DNA from: Mangrovibacterium lignilyticum
GTDB taxonomy: Bacteria; Bacteroidota; Bacteroidia; Bacteroidales; Prolixibacteraceae
Length of the DNA stretch: 64,000 bases
Direction: 5' to 3'
NCBI RefSeq assembly: GCF_010882175.1
Contig: NZ_WKLH01000001.1
Coordinates: 186,001 to 250,000 of the forward strand
This document shows, in pieces, positions 56,629-64,000 of this stretch. The notes beneath the pieces are model-generated. The model saw only the letters and a program-made list of their open reading frames with translations. It did not search any database and was not told the origin of the DNA. Both the position numbers and the translations under genes were made by a program. Positions within the stretch are counted from its first letter, which is position 1. Each line of letters opens with the position of its first letter.

Positions 56629-57287
56629 TCATTCGACTCATTCTGCAAAGCAAAGGTCAGTCGCTTTGTCAAATCTTTGCGGCACGACGCAGCCATCTCC
56701 GGAATCGCGACTGCTTGGCGCAACTTCGGCACATTTGTTCGTTCGTGAGTAAACAGTGCGAATACTTCCGCTAAAGTCATGTTTTCGGGTGCTGCTTTTG
56801 CCAAGGTCATTTCATCGCCGGTTTTCACAGCTCCTTCCTCCAAAACACGCACGTAAACACCGGGGAAAGGTGAGTCCCAAAAATCTCTGACAATTTGCTG
56901 ATTGCCGGCCCGAATCCCCAGCTTGTAGCAGGGTTGACGGGGTTGAGTAACCTGAACGACAGCTTCGCCCAGCTGGTAAACATCGCCAATTCGGATTGAT
57001 GATTCATCAATTCCTTCAACAGTCAGGTTTTCACCAAAGAACCCCAAATCCCAGTCAGCATCGGGATAATGCTCCTTCCACCAACCGTAATGGTCGGCCG
57101 AATACAGATAGCAAGCTTTCTCCAACCCACCATGATACCTGCGGTCCATTACATCATCTTTAACCACATCTTCTTTCCCCAAAAAGATGGGTTCGTCAAC
57201 CGGATATTTGTAAATTCCCGTGAGTTCCTTTTTCCCGTGCCATTCAATCTCAACGGCTTGCCCGATATTGGTTGAAATAATTTTCAT
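56625..57287 (-). CDS. MOSC-domain protein, YiiM type
   Basis: Cytoplasmic protein of 220 residues. The MOSC core spans about 35-165: [40 protein letters not shown], and [17 protein letters not shown] with the conserved Cys120 expected to bind the molybdenum cofactor. The C-terminal tail (about 165-220) matches the YiiM 3-alpha extension. YiiM-like proteins reduce N-hydroxylated compounds in E. coli; the physiological substrate here is unknown. Probably co-transcribed after the YwbE-like gene, 11 nt upstream. Confidence 0.9.
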
Positions 57288-57298
57288 ATACGCTCTGT

Positions 57299-57508
57299 TT
57301 AATCGTCCTCCAAGATGTTTTTGACACGGCCAACTTCACCGGTCTCAAGCCTGACTTTGATACCATGCGGATGATTCGGTGATTTTGTCAGAATCTGTGC
57401 GACGTAGCCTTCCGTCAACTCGCCACTTCGCTGATCTTGCTTTTGCACAATCTCCACATGTCCTTCTATTTTTATATTCGATCTTTTTCGTCCGTCCATT
57501 TTCGTCAA
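57299..57508 (-). CDS. YwbE-family small protein
   Basis: Protein of 69 residues (or 66 from the internal Met at 57499, MDGRKRSNIKI, which matches the usual YwbE N-terminus). The family sequence VEIVQKQDQRSGELTEGYVA and the C-terminal SPNHPHGIKVRLETGEVGRV are nearly complete. YwbE (DUF2196) is a small beta-barrel-like protein of unknown function found in many bacteria. It precedes the MOSC gene by 11 nt on the same strand. Confidence 0.93.
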   Translation of the reverse strand: MTKMDGRKRSNIKIEGHVEIVQKQDQRSGELTEGYVAQILTKSPNHPHGIKVRLETGEVGRVKNILEDD

Positions 57509-57529
57509 TTTTTGTTCGAAAATACAAAC

Positions 57530-57556
57530 AAAAAAGCCAACGGTAAACCGCTGGCC
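57530..57556 (-). terminator. Terminator of the TPR-like lipoprotein gene
   Basis: On the minus strand a stem of 8 bp (GCCAGCGG/CCGTTGGC, one G-T) with loop TTTA, then six Ts. Lies 25 nt after the stop at 57581. Confidence 0.85.
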
Positions 57557-57580
57557 TTATCAAATTTTGTATCCTTGTGA

Positions 57581-58477
57581 TTACTTCACAAATTTCCTAA
57601 AATAATCAGCCTTTGACTTGTTGTCGAAGCGTGAATAAATGTTTGTCAGATAACCTGCGTACGATGGCTTCTGCTCAATTTCCCAAAGTGCGTTGAAGTA
57701 ATCGGCCGACTGTTGAAAATTCGCATTGATCACTTTCAATTCCTGGTTTAAATGTAAGTACTGCAAATGGGTATGTTTTTTCTCGTAGGCTTTCATTTCA
57801 GCCTGATAGCTATTTTCTGCTTTCAGGTATAACGTTTCTCCCAACCATTCCAGCGCTTTCACATTCGTCGGGTCTGCTTTCACTAAATCTTTGGCAATTG
57901 CTTCAGTGGCTGCTGTATCATCACCCTTCGATACGATTTTGAAATAGTCTTCCAAAAATGACTTATCGTGACGTTGCTCTTCTGTCAGATTTGGCCAAAT
58001 CGTTTTCGCTTTTTGAACGTCTTTCATCATGGCATAAATCTCAAACAAGCGGCCGTTTACTTTTTCAATTCCCGCCTCCGTCGGATATTTATCCTTGAAA
58101 ATCTCCAATGTGGTCAATTCTTTCGGAGTTTCATTTCTACCTCGGTATATTTCCGCCAATTCCAACTCCATTTCCGGATCGGAATAGCCACCGTAACTGG
58201 CCAATCCAAACCAACTCTCAGCCAAACCTTTCTGATCTGCCTTTACTGCAACCTTGGCGGCTTGTGCATAATTTTCAGCAGCAATATCAGTTCCTTTTGC
58301 CGTTTGTTCATCAAAATATTTATTCCACGATTCGGTTGCTCCGGCGTAATTACCCTCCGTTTCCATTTGTTTGGCTACCTGTTGGTGCATAACCATCACT
58401 TTACCGGTACTGCATGAGGATAAAATAACCACTAATAATACGGCCAGCATTCCGATACTTTGTCTAACTAATCTCAT
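57581..58477 (-). CDS. TPR-like helical lipoprotein
   Basis: Lipoprotein of 298 residues with a type II signal peptide ending VVILSSC (Cys22). The mature protein is made of helix pairs with a TPR-like look: GNYAGATESWNKYFDEQ, AENYAQAAKVAVKADQKGLA, PTNVKALEWLGETLYLKAEN. No enzymatic motif. Tetratricopeptide-like lipoproteins of this kind usually act as scaffolds at the cell envelope; partners are unknown. Monocistronic, with its own terminator. Confidence 0.8.
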   Translation of the reverse strand: MRLVRQSIGMLAVLLVVILSSCSTGKVMVMHQQVAKQMETEGNYAGATESWNKYFDEQTAKGTDIAAENYAQAAKVAVKADQKGLAESWFGLASYGGYSDPEMELELAEIYRGRNETPKELTTLEIFKDKYPTEAGIEKVNGRLFEIYAMMKDVQKAKTIWPNLTEEQRHDKSFLEDYFKIVSKGDDTAATEAIAKDLVKADPTNVKALEWLGETLYLKAENSYQAEMKAYEKKHTHLQYLHLNQELKVINANFQQSADYFNALWEIEQKPSYAGYLTNIYSRFDNKSKADYFRKFVK

Positions 58478-58824
58478 CTGAATATTTTAAATTTTCAATA
58501 CAATTTTCCGGAACGACTTCCTGTCATCCGGATACAAGGTCCAATTTTGTTTTACAGTACAAAATCCCGATTCAATTTGATGGAAAAAATGTAATTGCGT
58601 TAACCCAGTTCAACAAATGTAGTACAAATGCCATTCCATCCCAAAATTCAAAACAAAGCTAAATTGCCCGAAAAATGTAATCGCCCGTTAATTCAATCAC
58701 TTCCAAGTAAGAACCGCTCCAATTACTCCAGATTTAGCCTGACGAAATCGTTAAAAAGCATACTCCGTAATTCTCAGATTGAGATGCCAGTAATCAAAAT
58801 TAGACAAACGTGCATTTGGGCTAA
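58478..58824. other. Gap between the lipoprotein gene and the htpG terminator; no gene seen
   Basis: Mostly AT-rich. A short inverted pair CCGGAA...TTCCTG...CCGG near 58510-58535 is too weak to call. It should hold the lipoprotein promoter. Short ORFs here lack codon character. Confidence 0.5.
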
Positions 58825-58855
58825 CAAAAAAGCCACCGGGCCGAAACCCGATGGC
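58825..58855 (-). terminator. Terminator of htpG
   Basis: On the minus strand GCCATCGGG, loop TTTCGG, CCCGGTGGC, then six Ts. Lies 30 nt past the stop. Confidence 0.9.
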
Positions 58856-58885
58856 TGAAATTTATCTCACATGTAAAATTGAAGC

Positions 58886-60943
58886 CTAGTTGATGAGTTC
58901 AACACTGCGACGGACAAATTTGTCCAGATCCGCTCCTTTCAGCAAGCCATTGGCCAACAGAGCCAAGTCAACCATCTGTTTTGCCAGCTTGTTATCCTTT
59001 CCGAAAGCTTCCAGCTTACCACGTTTTTCACCTTCCAAATTGGAAATGTTCTTTTGAAGTTCTTCCAGCTTTTCGTTATCAGCAGCAGCTACTTCTTCCT
59101 CTTTCTTGCCTTCTTTGGCTTTTTCCAGACTTTCCTGCTCAGCTTTCAACATTGCAAGTGCCGCATTTACCGTTTCCAGATCAGCACTCAAGGCTGCTTC
59201 TTTTTCGGCCAATACTTTTTTCACCAACGGATGATCGGTATTGACAACCAAATTCAAGCTTTCAGGCAGATCGCCATAGAAATTCATACCACCGCCGCCT
59301 TGTAATTTGCTCATATCTTTCATACGGCGCATAAACTCGTTGCGTGTAATTACCATCGGCTGGCCGTTCTCTCCCATCGACTTAAAGTCAACGACGTAGT
59401 TAACGCCATTGTCGGCCGGACAAACTGACTGGAATACCGGGCTCAATTCTTCGCGCTCTGCAACGGTCAAATGTTCTGATTCGTCTTCTTTGCGGATAAG
59501 GTTGTTCACAACATCCGAATCGATGCGAACGAAGCGTTTATTGTTGTATTGTTGCTCGAATTTGTTGATCAGGTGAGTCGACAATACATCATCCATCACC
59601 AAAACATCGTAGCCCTTGTTTTTAGCTTCCTGAATGAAGGTGAATTGTTCTTCCTCATTGCTGGTGTACAAATAAATAAGGTTATTGTCTTTATCGGTCT
59701 GACTGTCAGCAATCAACTTTTCATATTCTTCCAAGGTAAAATATTTACCGTCGGTCGTTTTGAACAGGAAGAAGCTCTTTGCTTTTTCTTCAAACTTCTC
59801 TTCAGACAGCATGCCATATTCGATGAAGATTTTCAGGTCATCCCATTTCTTCTCAAATTCTTCGCGGTTTTCCTTAAACAATTGACTCAAACGGTCAGCC
59901 ACTTTTTTTGTGATGTGGCTGCTGATTTTCTTCACGTTCGAGTCGCTTTGCAGGTATGAACGGGAAACGTTCAGCGGAATGTCAGGTGAGTCAATCACCC
60001 CATGCAACAATGTCAGGAAGTCGGGAACAATGCCTTCAACCGAGTCGGTAACAAATACCTGGTTACAGTACAATTGAATTTTATTCTTTTGAACCTCAAT
60101 GGTGTTTTTCAATTTCGGGAAATACAAGATCCCTGTCAGTTCAAACGGATAATCCACGTTCAGGTGAATATTGAATAAAGGATCTTCACCCATCGGATAT
60201 AGCTGACGATAGAACGAACTATAATCTTCATCCTTCAGGTCAACCGGCTTTTTAGTCCATGCCGGAGCTACATCATTCAGCTGGTTGTCTTCTTCCGTTT
60301 CAACCTCTTTCCCCTCTTTCCATTCTGTTTTCTTTCCGAAAACAACCGGAATTGGCAGGAACTTGCAATATTTATTCAGGATTTCGCCCAGACGTGCTTT
60401 ATCCAGAAATTCTTCCGACTCTTCATTCACATGCATGATGATGTCGGTTCCATTCCCGGCACGTTCTGCTTCTTCCAAGGTGTATTCAGGGCTTCCGTCG
60501 CAAGTCCAGCGAACAGCTGTTGAACCTTCTTTATAAGACTTGGTCACTACCTCAACCTCGTGCGAAACCATGAACGAGGAATAAAAACCTAAACCGAAAT
60601 GTCCGATAATCGCATTCGCGTCGTCTTTGTATTTATCGAGGAATTCGTTCGCACCGGAGAAAGCAATCTGGTTGATATATTTTTCGACTTCTTCGGCTGT
60701 CATCCCGATACCGTTATCCGAAACGGTAATTGTTTTCGCTTCTGCATCGAATGATACACTAACTTTCGCATTTTCGACTGAAACTGCCGTTTCGCCGCGA
60801 GCAGCTAACGTTTTCAGCTTTTGAGTTGCATCCACTGCGTTCGAAACAATCTCGCGCAAGAAAATATCGTGATCAGAATACAGGAATTTTTTAATAATCG
60901 GGAATAAGTTGTCGCTTGATACGCCAATTTTACCTTTTTGCAT
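58886..60943 (-). CDS. htpG: Molecular chaperone HtpG (bacterial Hsp90)
   Basis: Cytosolic ATP-dependent chaperone of 685 residues, a little longer than E. coli HtpG (624). The GHKL ATPase domain has FLREIVSNAVDATQKL, DNGIGMTAEEV and GHFGLGFYSSFMVS in order; the middle domain carries the catalytic Arg in PLNVSRSYLQ; a dimerisation domain follows. The extra length comes from a charged coiled-coil at about 590-650 (EAALSADLETVNAALAMLKA, KAKEGKKEEEVAAADNEKLE), placed before the C-terminal dimer helices. Single gene with its own terminator; divergent from the aminotransferase. Confidence 0.97.
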   Translation of the reverse strand: MQKGKIGVSSDNLFPIIKKFLYSDHDIFLREIVSNAVDATQKLKTLAARGETAVSVENAKVSVSFDAEAKTITVSDNGIGMTAEEVEKYINQIAFSGANEFLDKYKDDANAIIGHFGLGFYSSFMVSHEVEVVTKSYKEGSTAVRWTCDGSPEYTLEEAERAGNGTDIIMHVNEESEEFLDKARLGEILNKYCKFLPIPVVFGKKTEWKEGKEVETEEDNQLNDVAPAWTKKPVDLKDEDYSSFYRQLYPMGEDPLFNIHLNVDYPFELTGILYFPKLKNTIEVQKNKIQLYCNQVFVTDSVEGIVPDFLTLLHGVIDSPDIPLNVSRSYLQSDSNVKKISSHITKKVADRLSQLFKENREEFEKKWDDLKIFIEYGMLSEEKFEEKAKSFFLFKTTDGKYFTLEEYEKLIADSQTDKDNNLIYLYTSNEEEQFTFIQEAKNKGYDVLVMDDVLSTHLINKFEQQYNNKRFVRIDSDVVNNLIRKEDESEHLTVAEREELSPVFQSVCPADNGVNYVVDFKSMGENGQPMVITRNEFMRRMKDMSKLQGGGGMNFYGDLPESLNLVVNTDHPLVKKVLAEKEAALSADLETVNAALAMLKAEQESLEKAKEGKKEEEVAAADNEKLEELQKNISNLEGEKRGKLEAFGKDNKLAKQMVDLALLANGLLKGADLDKFVRRSVELIN

Positions 60944-61019
60944 CGTCGTAGTATTTTAAAATATTAAACTTCAAATTTCACAGCAAGTTGTTTTTCAAAG
61001 CCCGTGCCATGTGGAAAAA

Positions 61020-61065
61020 GTGACGATTTGTCACCTCGTATCTGGACAGCGTCCGTCAGTCACGG
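61020..61065. promoter_or_regulatory. Two short inverted repeats in the htpG/aminotransferase divergent region
   Basis: GTGAC-GATTT-GTCAC (61020-61034) and CCGT-CAGTC-ACGG (61053-61065) lie 33 nt apart between the divergent starts. Both could be operator half-site pairs. No further support. Confidence 0.3.
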
Positions 61066-61142
61066 TAAAACCTGATATTATTCTGTTTTTATGTCAGGAA
61101 TAACTGTTTATTTTGATTACAAACCTGTACATTGGAACTAAA

Positions 61143-62618
61143 ATGAGCAATCTGGAACACTATTTTGGCGCTTACCGTGACGGAATAATCGGCATCAATC
61201 AGACTTTTGAGAGTCCGTATGGACAACAAAAAATCGTTTATGCTGACTGGATTGCCAGTGGCCGGCTCTACCGTCCAATTGAAGAAAAAATGCAACATGC
61301 ATTTGGACCATTTGTGGCCAACACGCACACTGAAACCAGTGAAACAGGGGCGTTAATGACCAGGGCTTATCTTCTTTCGCACAAACTCATCAAGCAACAT
61401 GTGAACGCCGGTCCAAACGATGTCATCATTACAGCCGGAACAGGAATGACAGGAGTGATTAATAAATTCCAGCGTATTCTGGGCTTGAAAAACAAAGTCA
61501 AAAGTGTTCCTGTAGATCACGACGAAACAGAAAAACCGGTGGTGTTTATTTCGCACATGGAACATCACAGTAATCACACCAGTTGGTACGAAACAACGGC
61601 CGATGTTGTCATTATTGAACCCGACAGTGAACTATTGATTGATCCTGAAAACCTGCGAAAAAAACTGGAAGAATACAAAGACCGTAGTTTTAAGATTGGG
61701 TCTTTTACGGCCTGTTCCAATGTGACCGGTATTAGGACGCCGTATGACGAGTTGGCCAAAATCATGCACGAATACGGCGGAGTTGTCTTTATCGATTTTG
61801 CAGCCTCCGCTCCATATGATGCTATTGATATGCACCCGGAAGACCCGATGAAGAAACTGGATGCCATCTTATTTTCGCCGCATAAATTTCTGGGAGGTCC
61901 CGGATCTTCCGGCGTTTTGATTTTCGACAAATCGATGTACCACAATGAAGTTCCGGACCAGCCTGGAGGAGGAACTGTTGACTGGACAAACCCCTGGGGC
62001 AAATATAAATATGTGGATGACATCGAAGCCCGGGAAGATGGCGGCACACCTGGTTTTTTACAATCGATCAGAACTGCTTTGTGTTGCCAACTGAAAGATC
62101 AGATGGGCGTCAAAAACATTAGGAAACGCGAGGAAGAATTGCTAAAAACGGCTTTTAATGGCTTGAACAAAATTCCTGAAGTGAAGATTTTGGCAGACAA
62201 ACATCGCGACCGATTGGGAGTTATTTCTTTTTACGTGCCCGGCATCCATTACAACCTATTAGTCCGCTTACTAAATGACCTATACGGCATTCAAGTCCGC
62301 GGCGGGTGTGCCTGCGCGGGGACCTACGGACACTTTTTACTCGAAGTTAGCTACGAGCGCTCCAGTGAAATCACCGAAATGATCAATCACGGCGACATGT
62401 CGGATAAACCGGGTTGGGTGCGCTGGTCCTTACATCCGACAACAACGAACATGGAAGTCGAATTATTTATTTCAGGCTTGCAAGACATCATCAAGAGCCT
62501 CAGCAAATACCAACAGGATTACGAACCGGTTCCGCGGACAAATACTTACCGCCATAAAAAAGAGAAAAACTATCAGGAAATCGCAAACAGTTGGTTCAAA
62601 CTCGGACCAGTCAAGTAG
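61143..62618 (+). CDS. Class V aminotransferase (cysteine desulfurase-like)
   Basis: PLP enzyme of 491 residues from the ATG at 61143; a TTG start at 61113 is possible but less likely. The PLP lysine is in ILFSPHKFLGGPGSSG and the substrate-type motif FIDFAASAPY precedes it. A Cys-rich loop VRGGCACAGTYGH near residue 388 resembles the active-site loop of SufS-like desulfurases, but the overall size exceeds SufS (about 405). Function as a desulfurase, kynureninase-like or selenocysteine lyase cannot be decided. No SufBCD or IscU gene nearby. Divergent from htpG. Confidence 0.88.
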   Translation: MSNLEHYFGAYRDGIIGINQTFESPYGQQKIVYADWIASGRLYRPIEEKMQHAFGPFVANTHTETSETGALMTRAYLLSHKLIKQHVNAGPNDVIITAGTGMTGVINKFQRILGLKNKVKSVPVDHDETEKPVVFISHMEHHSNHTSWYETTADVVIIEPDSELLIDPENLRKKLEEYKDRSFKIGSFTACSNVTGIRTPYDELAKIMHEYGGVVFIDFAASAPYDAIDMHPEDPMKKLDAILFSPHKFLGGPGSSGVLIFDKSMYHNEVPDQPGGGTVDWTNPWGKYKYVDDIEAREDGGTPGFLQSIRTALCCQLKDQMGVKNIRKREEELLKTAFNGLNKIPEVKILADKHRDRLGVISFYVPGIHYNLLVRLLNDLYGIQVRGGCACAGTYGHFLLEVSYERSSEITEMINHGDMSDKPGWVRWSLHPTTTNMEVELFISGLQDIIKSLSKYQQDYEPVPRTNTYRHKKEKNYQEIANSWFKLGPVK

Positions 62619-62642
62619 ATCGAATTAAGATTTTTGGCAACA

Positions 62643-62672
62643 AAAAAGGGATGAAACTGCTACATTTCATCC
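62643..62672 (-). terminator. Terminator downstream of the right-edge SusD
   Basis: On the minus strand GGGATGAAA, 8-nt loop, TTTCATCCC, then six Ts. It lies 128 nt past the SusD stop, convergent with the aminotransferase gene. Confidence 0.75.
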
Positions 62673-62759
62673 CATATTCTGAACTAACTAAACTACTACT
62701 ATCCTGGCATTGCCAGACAGTCTTTTTATCCTAATTACGGATAACAAGTCAATTGAAGC

Positions 62760-62789
62760 GATCCTCAAAAGCTTTAAGATTTGAGGATC
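62760..62789. repeat. Perfect 10-bp hairpin just after the right-edge SusD
   Basis: GATCCTCAAA, 10-nt loop, TTTGAGGATC. No T-run on either strand. It sits 11 nt after the SusD stop and may stabilise the mRNA 3' end. Confidence 0.6.
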
Positions 62790-62799
62790 ACAACATCCA

Positions 62800-64000
62800 C
62801 TAGTATCCCGGATTTTGCCATGCAGCCTTGTCAGCATCTGACAAGTTGGAACCGTCTTCATTCAATAAGCCGTCAATAAAGGCTTGTGGAATTGGACGAA
62901 GTTCATGCTTGTTGGCTTTAATATTTGGAGCGGCTTCAGCATTGAAAGCTTTTGCCCGTTTAATCAAAGTTTCTGTTCTTGACAATGTTTCCCAACGTTG
63001 CCATTCACCCAAAAGTTCGCGTGAACGTTCATCCAGAATGAAGTTCAAAGCACGTTCATAATCACTGGATACTCCGATCTTAGCCAAAATAGCTTCATCT
63101 TCATCAGGCAGATCAGCAGGGAATGACTTCAAGGTCAAATCTGAAGCATCTGTTGTAACCTCAACAGTCGGGTTTGACAGATAGTAAGTATTCATATTCA
63201 GGTTTGAATTGATATACTTTTCAGCTGATGAACCGGTATTCAAAGAGTTGTTCTCGAAAGCTTGCGATCCATCACTGTAGAATGAACGGTTTTCGCCGCT
63301 CTTCCACTGAGCGCGGCCACGAACAACATTGATATCGCTCATTGCACTGCTATAATTAGCTAAACGAACGTAACACTCAGCCCGAACAAGGAAGGTCTCT
63401 GCCAAGCGAGCCATCGTTACATCGCGGTGAGCGTCTCCTTTTTCTGCCGTACGTGAACCGTCGTCTGTTTTGTTGATACCTGCAAAGAAGTTACAGATCG
63501 GCTGACTTGTAAAATTCGAGGCAACGTATTCTCCATTTTGATATAAAACAAGTGAATTAGGAACCCATTGACCTGTTTTTGATGTCAGAGAACCCGCAGA
63601 TTCTGTTTGGCGAGAACCAACTGCCCACTCCGCCAAACGGCCTGCATCATCAGTCCAATCCGGGCTTTGCTTTGAAGCTCCAAATGTGTAACCGTCGTAA
63701 GTTTGATCATCTTTTGTATTCAAGATCATAACAATACCAGGATCACCAGCTTCAAGACCTGCTTCGCTATCCGCAATATTATTAATTCCATATACTGTTT
63801 TAAAGGTTTTCCACATACGGGCATCATTCACATGGTCGAAGACCTCATATGAATACTCTGTGGGACGACAACGTTGGAAGTCCATACCACCGATCCAAAC
63901 ACCACGTTTCACCCAACTTCCAGAGAAGTTTGAAAACTGAGGCGTGAAATAATTATATGTGCGGTTTCCGTAGCGACCTTTTGTAGAACTATCTGCATTA
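62800..64000 (-). CDS. SusD/RagB-family protein, N-terminus beyond window edge
   Basis: The frame is open from the right edge to the stop at 62800, giving about 400 residues of the C-terminal part. It ends AAWQNPGY, the classical SusD C-terminus, and contains TMARLAETFLVRAECYVRLA and NFILDERSRELLGEWQRWET, the C-terminal SusD signature. A GTG at 63912 is not a start: residues continue upstream without break (for example GRYGNRTYNYFTPQFSNFSG). It implies a SusC gene just to the right of the window on the same strand. Confidence 0.94.
   Translation of the reverse strand, partial: NADSSTKGRYGNRTYNYFTPQFSNFSGSWVKRGVWIGGMDFQRCRPTEYSYEVFDHVNDARMWKTFKTVYGINNIADSEAGLEAGDPGIVMILNTKDDQTYDGYTFGASKQSPDWTDDAGRLAEWAVGSRQTESAGSLTSKTGQWVPNSLVLYQNGEYVASNFTSQPICNFFAGINKTDDGSRTAEKGDAHRDVTMARLAETFLVRAECYVRLANYSSAMSDINVVRGRAQWKSGENRSFYSDGSQAFENNSLNTGSSAEKYINSNLNMNTYYLSNPTVEVTTDASDLTLKSFPADLPDEDEAILAKIGVSSDYERALNFILDERSRELLGEWQRWETLSRTETLIKRAKAFNAEAAPNIKANKHELRPIPQAFIDGLLNEDGSNLSDADKAAWQNPGY

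Noticed and set aside
58628-58858. 76-codon plus-strand ORF downstream of htpG
   Set aside because: Runs through the htpG terminator hairpin and has no protein-like features.
62800-63912. Start codon GTG at 63912 for the right-edge SusD
   Set aside because: The frame stays open to the window edge and no signal peptide is seen here; SusD proteins are 500-700 residues.

Overview
The window looks like chromosomal DNA of a marine or sediment-type member of the Bacteroidota, most likely order Marinilabiliales (for example Prolixibacteraceae). The evidence is three complete SusC/SusD pairs and part of a fourth, lipoproteins with short signal peptides ending in Ser/Thr/Ala/Gly-Cys, TAnnTTTG-type promoter elements, a FecR/ECF sigma pair, a BioC-BioG type biotin operon and a tmRNA tag GENNYALAA. 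The exact genus is inference.

Layout. 1-4441: two glycoside hydrolases on the minus strand, a GH2 beta-galactosidase cut by the left edge and a GH97 enzyme. 4728-6812: tRNA-Pro(CGG) with a terminator, a LYS1/AlaDH-like dehydrogenase, and the tmRNA gene ssrA with a good promoter and terminator. 7140-7317: a probable frameshifted small membrane-protein gene. 7465-13335: a tightly packed minus-strand biotin operon, ORF131-bioB-bioA-bioF-bioG-bioC-bioD. Upstream of it lie a truncated AraC regulator and a 44-bp imperfect palindrome. 13991-18841: a PEGA lipoprotein, a secreted protein of unknown function, a biotin-dependent carboxyltransferase with two biotinyl domains, and cutC. 19038-34485: a 15-kb minus-strand operon FAS1-SusC-SusD-FAS1-FAS1-SusC-SusD with no enzyme gene. 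35469-36544: a YkgJ-type protein and a small hypothetical. 36640-50943: a pectin-type utilisation locus on the plus strand with ECF sigma, FecR, STN-containing SusC, SusD, a LamG protein, PL10 pectate lyase, a pectinesterase-like beta-helix protein and GH43. 51010-51207: an unusual 20-bp-period repeat array with dyad symmetry. 51323-62618: a TonB receptor, a PhzF-like protein, an SSP411/YyaL protein, MOSC, YwbE, a TPR-like lipoprotein, htpG and a class V aminotransferase. 62800 to the right edge: part of another SusD.

How the parts fit. The pectin locus is a complete sensing, import and degradation unit. The STN domain of SusC would signal through FecR to the ECF sigma factor, while PL10, the beta-helix protein and GH43 would cut the polymer. 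The biotin operon supplies the cofactor used by the doubly biotinylated carboxyltransferase 2.5 kb away; this link is functional, and nothing in the sequence shows co-regulation. The FAS1/SusCD operon may bind or import a glycan or glycoprotein whose identity cannot be read from the sequence.

The most unusual signal is the array at 51010-51207. Six heptamers CCTGCYG are followed by five inverted heptamers CRGCAGG, almost all at exactly 20-bp spacing, with unconserved spacers. A degenerate relative may lie at 15170-15295.
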